A DNA stretch of 64,000 nucleotides, taken from assembly GCA_030762935.1 (NCBI GenBank), contig CM060891.1, positions 67,001 to 131,000 on the forward strand, read 5' to 3'. How positions within the stretch are numbered: position 1 is the first letter of the stretch; each line of letters starts with the position of its first letter. The DNA comes from Hymenopus coronatus. Its lineage: Eukaryota > Arthropoda > Insecta > Mantodea > Hymenopodidae. Positions 39,408 to 53,117 of the stretch are shown piece by piece. Below the pieces are notes generated by a model. The model was not told the origin of the DNA and made no database searches. It saw only the letters and a program-made list of their open reading frames with translations. A program made the position numbers and the translations under genes.

Positions 39408-41120
39408 GGAATTTGTAGGAATGATGAATTTGGATTTACTTGACTATGTAACTTTTACTACCAGACCTGTTTAAAGGGGAAAATAATCGCCTTAATAATA
39501 TAGTGTCACTCCCGTTACTGCAGAAGCATAAAGTGACTAAATAATTTTAATAAAATGATTTAAGAAACCAATCCTCTCTTATGTAAATGATACTGAAGAC
39601 TTTGAATATACCATTAAAAGCAATTCTGTTCTGCGTGCATGACTTCTCCTGCAGAACTTGAATTCTCCAAACTGTTTACTTTTCTAACACTAAACGAATA
39701 ATAGCATTTGAAATGCTCACCTAATCAACCTCAATGGAATATGTCTCAAAGCACATCTTCCAGTCCAGGGTAGTCGTTTCTCCCAGAGAGGTTTTCGAGT
39801 TGCATCCTTCGTAGCAAGTCGACGTGGGGTCTTCCAGTGATAGCTCGGATCCTCAGCAGGAAACAGACTTTCGTATGGATTTTTGAAACAGTAAACAGAG
39901 AGAAAGCTAAGACGTCTGATATTGATAATTTTAAACCTTCACCATTCAGTACCAATCTAAAGCCATGTAGTGTGTACAAAGTTAGTTTCAATTTACGATA
40001 AACGATTAGCAGCCTATAGAGACAAAGTTAGAGGACTGATGCAAAATACTTTTTCTATGCACAAACTAACAACCAGAAAAGCGACATCTGCGTGCACTAC
40101 CATTAGAATCTCTCCGTTTTGAGAGCCAAAGCAAAACCTTTTGTTCACGTTTCTTTTGTACCTTCGCCTAATACACTATTCCTCTTTCAAAAAATGCCTA
40201 CATCTCCCAGACCTACCGGCCCAATCGCGCATAACATGTCAGAGTTCATTACGGTATATATTCCCAAGGATATCCTAGAACATAAATTCTTCTGGCCAGT
40301 TAAGCTAGAATTGTATCTTCTAGGGAACCATTATGAGGGAACATATTCTCGTAAGGAAAATCGAACTTCCCCACAAACCTTACGGACCTAACAAAATAGA
40401 GCCCCTACACAAAGCGCCGAACTACTCTTTTGGCCCAACTATTCTCCACATCAAAAGCTTTTGGCTATCCGATCGAGTTTCGAGGTCTAGCTGAGGCTCT
40501 CAAATTACGTAAATATCAAAAGCCCAATTACCTTACACATCCAAAACAACATTTAGCTGTACACACTTACTTTTGTCCGTGACATAACAGATTTCTCTCC
40601 TCCAAGTAGTGCAGCTAATTAGGGAACTTCACATTTCTCACAGGTATCTTCTACATCTGTAACAAAAGTAAAACGTCAATTCCGCATTTCGAATGATGCT
40701 CTTAATACATAAAAATCCTACAACGATAAATATCTAAAATCCGTAAAGAAATCATTAAATGTTGCATAGAGTCTCATATCAGTGACGGCAATTTCAAAGT
40801 TTTATTTTAACCAAAAAGGAGGAGCTACGTTTTCTAATAGGTTTTGGGAGAGTTCCTACATTTGACCAGTCGATGGGATATGTATGTCAAGCTAAAATCA
40901 CTAATATTCATGAGAGGATGTTGAAATATCATCTTTTGTGTTAATATGGAGAGGTTAACTAGAAGCAAAAGTTGACAATTCAAAAAGCATAAATCTGTAA
41001 ATTTAACATCAATTGTACAAAGCAGGTTCTGCTTTTCTAGAGAGTTCCAATTAAAACAGTGTACATCATTTGAATCAGTTAAACAGTACGACGGTTTTTA
41101 AGACTACGATTTTTAAAAGA
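39408..41120. repeat. Monomer 24, class C1, 1,713 bp
   Basis: Matches monomers 7 and 18 without their private changes. Last monomer of HOR U3. Confidence 0.9.
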
Positions 41121-42831
41121 AGAAGTTTTACGAATGATCTTTTTGGATTTACTTGACTATGTATCTTTTACTACCAGAACTGTTTAAAGGGGAAAATATT
41201 CGCCTTAATAATATAGTGTCACTCCCGTTACTGCAGAAGCATAAAGTGACTAAATAATTTTAATAAAATGATTTAAGAAACCAATCCTCTCATATGTAAA
41301 TGATACTGAAGACTTTGAATATACCATTAAAAGCAATTCTGTTCTGCGTGCATGACTTCTCCTGCAGAACTTGAATTCTCCAAATTGTTTACTTTTCTAA
41401 CACTAAACGAATAATAGCATTTGAAATGCTCACCTAATCAACCTCAATGGAATATGTCTCCAAGCACATCTTCCAGTCCAGGGTAATCGTTTCTCCCAGA
41501 GAGGTTTTCGAGTTGCATCCTTCGTAGCAAGTCGACGTGGGGTCTTCCAGTGATAGCTCGGATCCTCAGCAGGAAACAGAATTTCGTTTGGATGTATGAA
41601 ACAGAAAACAGAGAGAAAGCTAAGACGTCTGATATTGAAAATTTTAAACCTTCACCATTCAGCACCAATCTAAAGCCATGTAGTGTGTACAAACTTAGTT
41701 TCAATTTACGATAAACGATTAGCAGCCTATAGAGACAAAGTTAGAGGACTGATGCAAAATACTTTTTCTATGCACAAACTAACAACCAGAAAAGCGACAT
41801 CTGCGTGCACTACCATTAGAATCTCTCCATTTTGAGAGCCAAAGCAAAACCTTTTGTTCACGTTTCTTTTGTACCTTCGCCTAATACACTATTCCTCTTT
41901 CAAAAAATGCCTACATCTCCCAGACCTACCGGCCCAATCGCGCATAACATGTCAGAGTTCATTACGGTATATATTCCCAAGGATATCCTAGAACATAAAT
42001 TCTTCTGGCCAGTTAAGCTAGAATTGTATCTTCTAGGGAACCATTATGAGGGAACATATTCTCGTAAGGAAAATCGAACTTCCCCACAAACTTTACGGAC
42101 CTAACAAAATAGAGCCCCTACACAAAGCACCGAACTACTCTTTTGGCCCAACTATTCTCCACATCAAAAGCTTTTGGCTATCCGATCGAGTTTCGAGGTC
42201 TAGCTGAGGCTCTCAAATTACGTAAATATCAAAAACCCAATTACTTTACACATCCAAAACAACATTTAGCTGTACACACTTACTTTTGTCCGTGACATAA
42301 CAGATTTCTCTCCTCCAAGTAGTGCAGCTAATTAGGGAACTTCACATTTCTCACAGGTATCTTCTACATCTGTAACAAAAGTAAAATGTCAATTCCGCAT
42401 TTCGAATGATGCTCTTAATACATAAAAATCCTACAACAACGAATATCTAAAATCTGTAAAGAAATCATTAAATGTTGCATAGAGTCTCCTAAATCAGTGA
42501 CGGCAATTTCAAAGTTTTATTTTAACCAAAAAGGAGGACCTACGTTTTCTAATAGGTTTTGGGAGAGTTCCTACATTTGACTAGTCGATGGGGCATGTAT
42601 GTCAAGCTAAAATCACTAATATTCATGAGAGGATGTTGAAATATCATCACTTGTGTTAATATGGAGAGGTTAACTAGAAGCAAAAGTTGACAATTCAAAA
42701 GGCATAAATCTGCAAATTTAACATCAATTGTAAAAAGCAGGTTCTGCTTTTCTAGAGACTTCCAATTGAAACAGTGTACATCATTTGAATCAGTTAAACA
42801 GTCCGACGCTTTATAAGACTGCTTTAAAAGA
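41121..42831. repeat. Monomer 25, A2 with C-junction tail, 1,711 bp
   Basis: A2 front, aaaaaccc, acaacgaat and tctgtaaag as in monomer 8. At about 42700 it then switches to aaaggcat, taaaaagcag and gacttcc. It ends actgctttaaaag, a junction variant (actg instead of acta) found only here and in monomers 29 and 37. Confidence 0.9.
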
Positions 42832-44546
42832 GGAATTTGTAGGAATGATGAATTTGGATTTACTTGACTATGTAACTTTTACTACCAGACCTGTTTAAAG
42901 GGGAAAATAATCGCCTTAATAATATAGTGTCACTCCCGTTACTGCAGAAGCATAAAGTGACTAAATAATTTTAATAAAATGATTTAAGAAACCAATCCTC
43001 TCTTATGTAAATGATACTGAAGACTTTGAATATACCATTAAAAGCAATTCTGTTCTGCGTGCATGACTTCTCCTGCAGTATTTGAATTCTCCAAATTGTT
43101 TACTTTTCTAACACTAAACGAATAATAGCATTTGAAATGCTCATCTAATCAACCTCAATGGAATATGTCTCAAAGCACATCTTCCAGTCCAGGGTAATCG
43201 TTTCTCCCAGAGAGGTTTTCGAGTTGCATCCTTCGTAGCAAGTCGACGTGGGGTCTTCCAGTGATAGCTCGGATCCTCAGCAGGAAACAGAATTTCGTTT
43301 GGATGTATGAAACAGAAAACAGAGAGAAAGCTAAGACGTCTGATATTGAAAATTTTAAACCTTCACCATTCAGCACCAATCTAAAGCCATGTAGTGTGTA
43401 CAAAGTTAGTTTCAATTTACGATAAACGATTAGCAGCCTATAGAGACAAAGTTAGAGGACTGATGCAAAATACTTTTTCTATGCACAAACTAACAACCAG
43501 AAAAGCGACATCTGCGTGCACTACCATTAGAATCTCTACATTTTGAGAGCCAAAGCAAAACCTTTTGTTCACGTTTCTTTTGTACCTTCGCCTAATACAC
43601 TATTCCTCTTTCAAAAAATGCCTACATCTCCCAGACCTACCGGCCCAATCGCGCATAACATGTCAGAGTTCATTACGGTATATATTCCCAAGGATATCCT
43701 AGAACATAAATTCTTCTGGGCAGTTAAGCTAGAATTGTATCTTCTAGGGAACCATTATGAGGGAACATATTCTCGTAAGGAAAATCGAACTTCCCCACAA
43801 ACCTTACGGACCTAACAAAATAGAGCCCCTACACAAAGCGCCGAACTACTCTTTTGGCCCAACTATTCTCCACATCAAAAGCTTTTAGCCATCCGATCGA
43901 GTTTCGAGGTCTAGCTGAGGCTCTCAAATTACGTAAATATCAAAAGCCCAATTACTTTACACATCCAAAACAACATTTAGCTGTACACACTTACTTTTGT
44001 CCGTGACATAACAGATTTCTCTCCTCCAAGTAGTGCAGCTAATTAGGGAACTTCACATTTCTCAAAGGTATCTTCTACATCTGTAACAAAAGTAAAATGT
44101 CAATTCCGCATTTCGAATGATGCTCTTAATACATAAAAATCCTACAACAACGAATATCTAAAATCTGTAAAGAAATCATTAAATGTTGCATAGAGTCTCC
44201 TAAATCAGTGACGGCAATTTCAAAGTTTTATTTTAACCAAAAAGGAGGACCTACGTTTTCTAATAGGTTTTGGGAGAGTTCCTACATTTGACTAGTCGAT
44301 GGGGCATGTATGTCAAGCTAAAATCACTAATATTCATGAGAGGATGTTGAAATATCATCACTTGTGTTAATATGGAGAGGTTAACTAGAAGCAAAAGTTG
44401 ACAATTCAAAAAGCATAAATCTGCAAATTTAACATCTATTGTACAAAGCAGGTTCTGCTTTTCTAGAGAGTTCCAATTGAAACAGTGTACATCATTTGAA
44501 TCAGTTAAACAGTACGACGGTTTATAAGACTACGATTTTTAAAAGA
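42832..44546. repeat. Monomer 26, C head / B body mosaic
   Basis: C head through ataatcgcc, then B sequence (tgcagtattt, aatttcgtttgg, cttttagcc, tctcaaagg, acaacgaat, catctattg). The splice-donor-like GT is mutated (ctcatctaatc, about 43140). Private P35A change (ctgggcag) at about 43716. Confidence 0.9.
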
Positions 44547-46261
44547 GGAATTTGTACGAATGATGAATTTGGATTTACTTGACTATGTATCTTTTACTAC
44601 CAGAACTGTTTAAAGGGGAAAATATTCGCCTTAATAATATAGTGTCACTCCCGTTACTGCAGAAGCATAAAGTGACTAAATAATTTTAATAAAATGATTT
44701 AAGAAACCAATCCTCTCTTATGTAAATGATACTGAAGACTTTGAATATACCATTAAAAGCAATTCTGTTCTGCGTGCATGACTTCTCCTGCAGTATTTGA
44801 ATTCTCCAAATTGTTTACTTTTCTAACACTAAACGAATAATAGCATTTGAAATGCTCACCTAATCAACCTCAATGGAATATGTCTCAAAGCACATCTTCC
44901 AGTCCAGGGTAATCGTTTCTCCCAGAGAGGTTTTCGAGTTGCATCCTTCGTAGCAAGTCGACGTGGGGTCTTCCAGTGATAGCTCGGATCCTCAGCAGGA
45001 AACAGAATTTCGTTTGGATGTATGAAACAGAAAACAGAGAGAAAGCTAAGACGTCTGATATTGAAAATTTTAAACCTTCACCATTCAGCACCAATCTAAA
45101 GCCATGTAGTGTGTACAAAGTTAGTTTCAATTTACGATAAACGATTAGCAGCCTATAGAGACAAAGTTAGAGGACTGATGCAAAATACTTTTTCTATGCA
45201 CAAACTAACAACCAGAAAAGCGACATCTGCGTGCACTACCATTAGAATCTCTACATTTTGAGAGCCAAAGCAAAACCTTTTGTTCACGTTTCTTTTGTAC
45301 CTTCGCCTAATACACTATTCCTCTTTCAAAAAATGCCTACATCTCCCAGACCTACCGGCCCAATCGCGCATAACATGTCAGAGTTCATTACGGTATATAT
45401 TCCCAAGGATATCCTAGAACATAAATTCTTCTGGCCAGTTAAGCTAGAATTGTATCTTCTAGGGAACCATTATGAGGGAACATATTCTCGTAAGGAAAAT
45501 CGAACTTCCCCACAAACCTTACGGACCTAACAAAATAGAGCCCCTACACAAAGCGCCGAACTACTCTTTTGGCCCAACTATTCTCCACATCAAAAGCTTT
45601 TAGCCATCCGATCGAGTTTCGAGGTCTAGCTGAGGCTCTCAAATTACGTAAATATCAAAAGCCCAATTACTTTACACATCCAAAACAACATTTAGCTGTA
45701 CACACTTACTTTTGTCCGTGACATAACAGATTTCTCTCCTCCAAGTAGTGCAGCTAATTAGGGAACTTCACATTTCTCACAGGTATCTTCTACATCTGTA
45801 ACAAAAGTAAAACGTCAATTCCGCATTTCGAATGATGCTCTTAATACATAAAAATCCTACAACAATAAATATCTAAAATCCGTAAAGAAATCATTAAATG
45901 TTGCATAGAGTCTCATAAATCAGTGACGGCAATTTCAAAGTTTTATTTTAACCAAAAAGGAGGACCTACGTTTTCTAATAGGTTTTGGGAGAGTTCCTAC
46001 ATTTGACTAGTCGATGGGGCATGTATGTCAAGCTAAAATCACTAATATTCATGAGAGGATGTTGAAATATCATCACTTGTGTTAATATGGAGAGGTTAAC
46101 TAGAAGCAAAAGTTGACAATTCAAAAAGCATAAATCTGCAAATTTAACATCAATTGCACAAAGCAGGTTCTGCTTTTCTAGAGAGTTCCAATTGAAACAG
46201 TGTACATCATTTGAATCAGTTAAACAGTACGACGGTTTATAAGACTACGATTTTCAAAAGA
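44547..46261. repeat. Monomer 27, class B (tgcagtattt subtype)
   Basis: B head, tgcagtattt, cttttagcc. The tail has aaacgtc, acaataaat, ctcataaatc, ttgcacaaag and gattttcaaaag, the last shared only with monomer 31. Confidence 0.9.
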
Positions 46262-47976
46262 GGAATTTGTACGAATGATGAATTTGGATTTACTTGACTA
46301 TGTATCTTTTACTACCAGAACTGTTTAAAGGGGAAAATATTCGCCTTAATAATATAGTGTCACTCCCGTTACTGCAGAAGCATAAAGTGACTAAATAATT
46401 TTAATAAAATGATTTAAGAAACCAATCCTCTCTTATGTAAATGATACTGAAGACTTTGAATATACCATTAAAAGCAATTCTGTTCTGCGTGCATGACTTC
46501 TCCTGCAGAACTTGAATTCTCCAAATTGTTTACTTTTCTAACACTAAACGAATAATAGCATTTGAAATGCTCACCTAATCAACCTCAATGGAATATGTCT
46601 CAAAGCACATCTTCCAGTCCAGGGTAATCGTTTCTCCCAGAGAGGTTTTCGAGTTGCATCCTTCGTAGCAAGTCGACGTGGGGTCTTCCAGTGATAGCTC
46701 GGATCCTCAGCAGGAAACAGAATTTCGTTTGGATGTATGAAACAGAAAACAGAGAGAAAGCTAAGACGTCTGATATTGAAAATTTTAAACCTTCACCATT
46801 CAGCACCAATCTAAAGCCATGTAGTGTGTACAAAGTTAGTTTCAATTTACGATAAACGATTAGCAGCCTATAGAGACAAAGTTAGAGGACTGATGCAAAA
46901 TACTTTTTCTATGCACAAACTAACAACCAGAAAAGCGACATCTGCGTGCACTACCATTAGAATCTCTACATTTTGAGAGCCAAAGCAAAACCTTTTGTTC
47001 ACGTTTCTTTTGTACCTTCGCCTAATACACTATTCCTCTTTCAAAAAATGCCTACATCTCCCAGACCTACCGGCCCAATCGCGCATAACATGTCAGAGTT
47101 CATTACGGTATATATTCCCAAGGATATCCTAGAACATAAATTCTTCTGGCCAGTTAAGCTAGAATTGTATCTTCTAGGGAACCATTATGAGGGAACATAT
47201 TCTCGTAAGGAAAATCGAACTTCCCCACAAACCTTACGGACCTAACAAAATAGAGCCCCTACACAAAGCGCCGAACTACTCTTTTGGCCCAACTATTCTC
47301 CACATCAAAAGCTTTTAGCTATCCGATCGAGTTTCGAGGTCTAGCTGAGGCTCTCAAATTACGTAAATATCAAAAGCCCAATTACTTTACACATCCAAAA
47401 CAACATTTAGCTGTACACACTTACTTTTGTCCGTGACATAACAGATTTCTCTCCTCCAAGTAGTGCAGCTAATTAGGGAACTTCACATTTCACACAGGTA
47501 TCTTCTACATCTGTAACAAAAGTAAAACGTCAATTCCGCATTTCGAATGATGCTCTTAATACATAAAAATCCTACAACAATAAATATCTAAAATCCGTAA
47601 AGAAATCATTAAATGTTGCATAGAGTCTCCTAAATCAGTGACGGCAATTTCAAAGTTTTATTTTAACCAAAAAGGAGGACCTACGTTTTCTAATAGGTTT
47701 TGGGAGAGTTCCTACATTTGTCTAGTCGATGGGGCATGTATGTCAAGCTAAAATCACTAATATTCATGAGAGGATGTTGAAATATCATCACTTGTGTTAA
47801 TATGGAGAGGTTAACTAGAAGCAAAAGTTGACAATTCAAAAAGCATAAATCTGCAAATTTAACATCAATTGCACAAAGCAGGTTCTGCTTTTCTAGAGAG
47901 TTCCAATTGAAACAGTGTACATCATTTGAATCAGTTAAACAGTACGACGGTTTATAAGACTACGATTTTTAAAAGA
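46262..47976. repeat. Monomer 28, class B (tcacacagg subtype)
   Basis: B head, aacttg, ctctaca, cttttagct, tcacacagg with gatgctc, catttgtctag (shared only with monomer 32) and ttgcacaaag. Confidence 0.9.
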
Positions 47977-49687
47977 GGAATTTGTACGAATGATGAATTT
48001 GGATTTACTTGACTATGTATCTTTTACTACCAGAACTGTTTAAAGGGGAAAATATTCGCCTTAATAATATAGTGTCACTCCCGTTACTGCAGAAGCATAA
48101 AGTGACTAAATAATTTTAATAAAATGATTTAAGAAACCAATCCTCTCTTATGTAAATGATACTGAAGACTTTGAATGTACCATTAAAAGCAATTCTGTTC
48201 TGCGTGCATGACTTCTCCTGCAGAATTTGAATTCTCCAAATTGTTTACTTTTCTAACACTAAACGAATAATAGCATTTGAAATGCTCACCTAATCAACCT
48301 CAATGGAATATGTCTCAAAGCACATCTTCCAGTCCAGGGTAATCGTTTCTCCCAGAGAGGTTTACGAGTTGCATCCTTCGTAGCAAGTCGACGTGGGGTC
48401 TTCCAGTGATAGCTCGGATCCTCAGCAGGAAACAGAATTTCGTTTGGATGTATGAAACAGAAAACAGAGAGAAAGCTAAGACGTCTGATATTGAAAATTT
48501 TAAACCTTCACCATTCAGCACCAATCTAAAGCCATGTAGTGTGTACAAAGTTAGTTTCAATTTACGATAAACGATTAGCAGCCTATAGAGACAAAGTTAG
48601 AGGACTGATGCAAAATACTTTTTCTATGCACAAACTAACAACCAGAAAAGCGACATCTGCGTGCACTACCATTAGAATCTCTACATTTTGAGAGCCAAAG
48701 CAAAACCTTTTGTTCACGTTTCTTTTGTACCTTCGCCTAATACACTATTCCTCTTTCAAAAAATGCCTACATCTCCCAGACCTACCGGCCCAATCGCGCA
48801 TAACATGTCAGAGTTCATTACGGTATATATTCCCAAGGATATCCTAGAACATAAATTCTTCTGGCCAGTTAAGCTAGAATTGTATCTTCTAGGGAACCAT
48901 TATGAGGGAACATATTCTCGTAAGGAAAATCGAACTTCCCCACAAACCTTACGGACCTAACAAAATAGAGCCCCTACACAAAGCGCCGAACTACTCTTTT
49001 GGCCCAACTATTCTCCACATCAAAAGCTTTTAGCTATCCGATCGAGTTTCGAGGTCTAGCTGAGGCTCTCAAATTACGTAAATATCAAAAGCCCAATTTC
49101 TTTACACATCCAAAACAACATTTAGCTGTACACACTTACTTTTGTCCGTGACATAACAGATTTCTCTCCTCCAAGTAGTGCAGCTAATTAGGGAACTTCA
49201 CATTTCTCACAGGTATCTTCTACATCTGTAACAAAAGTAAAATGTCAATTCCGCATTTCGAATGATGCTCTTAATACATAAAAATCCTACAACAACGAAT
49301 ATCTAAAATCTGTAAAGAAATCATTAAATGTTGCATAGAGTCTCCTAAATCAGTGACGGCAATTTCAAAGTTTTATTTTAACCAAAAAGGAGGACCTACG
49401 TTTTCTAATAGGTTTTGGGAGAGTTCCTACATTTGACTAGTCGATGGGGCATGTATGTCAAGCTAAAATCACTAATATTCATGAGAGGATGTTGAAATAT
49501 CATCACTTGTGTTAATATGGAGAGGTTAACTAGAAGCAAAAGTTGACAATTCAAAAGGCATAAATCTGCAAATTTAACATCAATTGTAAAAAGCAGGTTC
49601 TGCTTTTCTAGAGACTTCCAATTGAAACAGTGTACATCATTTGAATCAGTTAAACAGTCCGACGCTTTATAAGACTGCTTTAAAAGA
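47977..49687. repeat. Monomer 29, class B with C-junction tail, 1,711 bp
   Basis: gaatgtacc and atttctttac are shared with monomer 33. The private gtttacgag (about 48360) is a replacement in one minus-strand frame, silent in a second and a stop in the third. It ends in the actg C junction. Confidence 0.9.
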
Positions 49688-51402
49688 GGAATTTGTAGGA
49701 ATGATGAATTTGGATTTACTTGACTATGTAACTTTTACTACCAGACCTGTTTAAAGGGGAAAATAATCGCCTTAATAATATAGTGTCACTCCCGTTACTG
49801 CAGAAGCATAAAGTGACTAAATAATTTTAATAAAATGATTTAAGAAACCAATCCTCTCTTATGTAAATGATACTGAAGACTTTGAATATACCATTAAAAG
49901 CAATTCTGTTCTGCGTGCATGACTTCTCCTGCAGTATTTGAATTCTCCAAATTGTTTACTTTTCTAACACTAAACGAATAATAGCATTTGAAATGCTCAT
50001 CTAATCAACCTCAATGGAATATGTCTCAAAGCACATCTTCCAGTCCAGGGTAATCGTTTCTCCCAGAGAGGTTTTCGAGTTGCATCCTTCGTAGCAAGTC
50101 GACGTGGGGTCTTCCAGTGATAGCTCGGATCCTCAGCAGGAAACAGAATTTCGTTTGGATGTATGAAACAGAAAACAGAGAGAAAGCTAAGACGTCTGAT
50201 ATTGAAAATTTTAAACCTTCACCATTCAGCACCAATCTAAAGCCATGTAGTGTGTACAAAGTTAGTTTCAATTTACGATAAACGATTAGCAGCCTATAGA
50301 GACAAAGTTAGAGGACTGATGCAAAATACTTTTTCTATGCACAAACTAACAACCAGAAAAGCGACATCTGCGTGCACTACCATTAGAATCTCTACATTTT
50401 GAGAGCCAAAGCAAAACCTTTTGTTCACGTTTCTTTTGTACCTTCGCCTAATACACTATTCCTCTTTCAAAAAATGCCTACATCTCCCAGACCTACCGGC
50501 CCAATCGCGCATAACATGTCAGAGTTCATTACGGTATATATTCCCAAGGATATCCTAGAACATAAATTCTTCTGGCCAGTTAAGCTAGAATTGTATCTTC
50601 TAGGGAACCATTATGAGGGAACATATTCTCGTAAGGAAAATCGAACTTCCCCACAAACCTTACGGACCTAACAAAATAGAGCCCCTACACAAAGCGCCGA
50701 ACTACTCTTTTGGCCCAACTATTCTCCACATCAAAAGCTTTTAGCCATCCGATCGAGTTTCGAGGTCTAGCTGAGGCTCTCAAATTACGTAAATATCAAA
50801 AGCCCAATTACTTTACACATCCAAAACAACATTTAGCTGTACACACTTACTTTTGTCCGTGACATAACAGATTTCTCTCCTCCAAGTAGTGCAGCTAATT
50901 AGGGAACTTCACATTTCTCAAAGGTATCTTCTACATCTGTAACAAAAGTAAAATGTCAATTCCGCATTTCGAATGATGCTCTTAATACATAAAAATCCTA
51001 CAACAACGAATATCTAAAATCTGTAAAGAAATCATTAAATGTTGCATAGAGTCTCCTAAATCAGTGACGGCAATTTCAAAGTTTTATTTTAACCAAAAAG
51101 GAGGACCTACGTTTTCTAATAGGTTTTGGGAGAGTTCCTACATTTGACTAGTCGATGGGGCATGTATGTCAAGCTAAAATCACTAATATCCATGAGAGGA
51201 TGTTGAAATATCATCACTTGTGTTAATATGGAGAGGTTAACTAGAAGCAAAAGTTGACAATTCAAAAAGCATAAATCTGCAAATTTAACATCTATTGTAC
51301 AAAGCAGGTTCTGCTTTTCTAGAGAGTTCCAATTGAAACAGTGTACATCATTTGAATCAGTTAAACAGTACGACGGTTTATAAGACTACGATTTTTAAAA
51401 GA
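49688..51402. repeat. Monomer 30, C head / B body mosaic
   Basis: Copy of monomer 26 at +6,856 bp with ctcatctaatc, tctcaaagg and catctattg, without its P35A change. Private aatatccatgag at about 51188. Confidence 0.9.
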
Positions 51403-53117
51403 GGAATTTGTACGAATGATGAATTTGGATTTACTTGACTATGTATCTTTTACTACCAGAACTGTTTAAAGGGGAAAATATTCGCCTTAATAATATAGTG
51501 TCACTCCCGTTACTGCAGAAGCATAAAGTGACTAAATAATTTTAATAAAATGATTTAAGAAACCAATCCTCTCTTATGTAAATGATACTGAAGACTTTGA
51601 ATATACCATTAAAAGCAATTCTGTTCTGCGTGCATGACTTCTCCTGCAGTATTTGAATTCTCCAAATTGTTTACTTTTCTAACACTAAACGAATAATAGC
51701 ATTTGAAATGCTCACCTAATCAACCTCAATGGAATATGTCTCAAAGCACATCTTCCAGTCCAGGGTAATCGTTTCTCCCAGAGAGGTTTTCGAGTTGCAT
51801 CCTTCGTAGCAAGTCGACGTGGGGTCTTCCAGTGATAGCTCGGATCCTCAGCAGGAAACAGAATTTCGTTTGGATGTATGAAACAGAAAACAGAGAGAAA
51901 GCTAAGACGTCTGATATTGAAAATTTTAAACCTTCACCATTCAGCACCAATCTAAAGCCATGTAGTGTGTACAAAGTTAGTTTCAATTTACGATAAACGA
52001 TTAGCAGCCTATAGAGACAAAGTTAGAGGACTGATGCAAAATACTTTTTCTATGCACAAACTAACAACCAGAAAAGCGACATCTGCGTGCACTACCATTA
52101 GAATCTCTACATTTTGAGAGCCAAAGCAAAACCTTTTGTTCACGTTTCTTTTGTACCTTCGCCTAATACACTATTCCTCTTTCAAAAAATGCCTACATCT
52201 CCCAGACCTACCGGCCCAATCGCGCATAACATGTCAGAGTTCATTACGGTATATATTCCCAAGGATATCCTAGAACATAAATTCTTCTGGCCAGTTAAGC
52301 TAGAATTGTATCTTCTAGGGAACCATTATGAGGGAACATATTCTCGTAAGGAAAATCGAACTTCCCCACAAACCTTACGGACCTAACAAAATAGAGCCCC
52401 TACACAAAGCGCCGAACTACTCTTTTGGCCCAACTATTCTCCACATCAAAAGCTTTTAGCCATCCGATCGAGTTTCGAGGTCTAGCTGAGGCTCTCAAAT
52501 TACGTAAATATCAAAAGCCCAATTACTTTACACATCCAAAACAACATTTAGCTGTACACACTTACTTTTGTCCGTGACATAACAGATTTCTCTCCTCCAA
52601 GTAGTGCAGCTAATTAGGGAACTTCACATTTCTCACAGGTATCTTCTACATCTGTAACAAAAGTAAAACGTCAATTCCGCATTTCGAATGATGCTCTTAA
52701 TACATAAAAATCCTACAACAATAAATATCTAAAATCCGTAAAGAAATCATTAAATGTTGCATAGAGTCTCATAAATCAGTGACGGCAATTTCAAAGTTTT
52801 ATTTTAACCAAAAAGGAGGACCTACGTTTTCTAATAGGTTTTGGGAGAGTTCCTACATTTGACTAGTCGATGGGGCATGTATGTCAAGCTAAAATCACTA
52901 ATATTCATGAGAGGATGTTGAAATATCATCACTTGTGTTAATATGGAGAGGTTAACTAGAAGCAAAAGTTGACAATTCAAAAAGCATAAATCTGCAAATT
53001 TAACATCAATTGCACAAAGCAGGTTCTGCTTTTCTAGAGAGTTCCAATTGAAACAGTGTACATCATTTGAATCAGTTAAACAGTACGACGGTTTATAAGA
53101 CTACGATTTTCAAAAGA
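51403..53117. repeat. Monomer 31, class B
   Basis: Copy of monomer 27, with gattttcaaaag at the same phase. Confidence 0.9.

Larger units (their letters stand above)
30843..41120. repeat. Six-monomer higher-order repeat, copy U3 (10,278 bp)
   Basis: Monomers 19-24, immediately downstream of U2 and collinear with it. The first monomer has an A2 front (tctcatatgt, ctccaagc) and switches to the B type seen in U2 by about 31405 (caaagttag, then aaccttacgg, gcgccg and gcctttagc). The remaining five monomers match U2 position by position, including class and length. Confidence 0.92.
42832..49687. repeat. Four-monomer higher-order repeat, copy V1 (6,856 bp)
   Basis: Monomers 26-29. Rare variants shared only with V2 are donor-site change ctcatctaatc (about 43140), tctcaaagg (about 44062), aacatctattg (about 44430), tttcaaaag (about 46253), catttgtctag (about 47717) and gaatgtacc (about 48174). 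Changes private to V1 are ttctgggcag (about 43715) and gtttacgag (about 48360), which therefore arose after the duplication. Confidence 0.93.
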
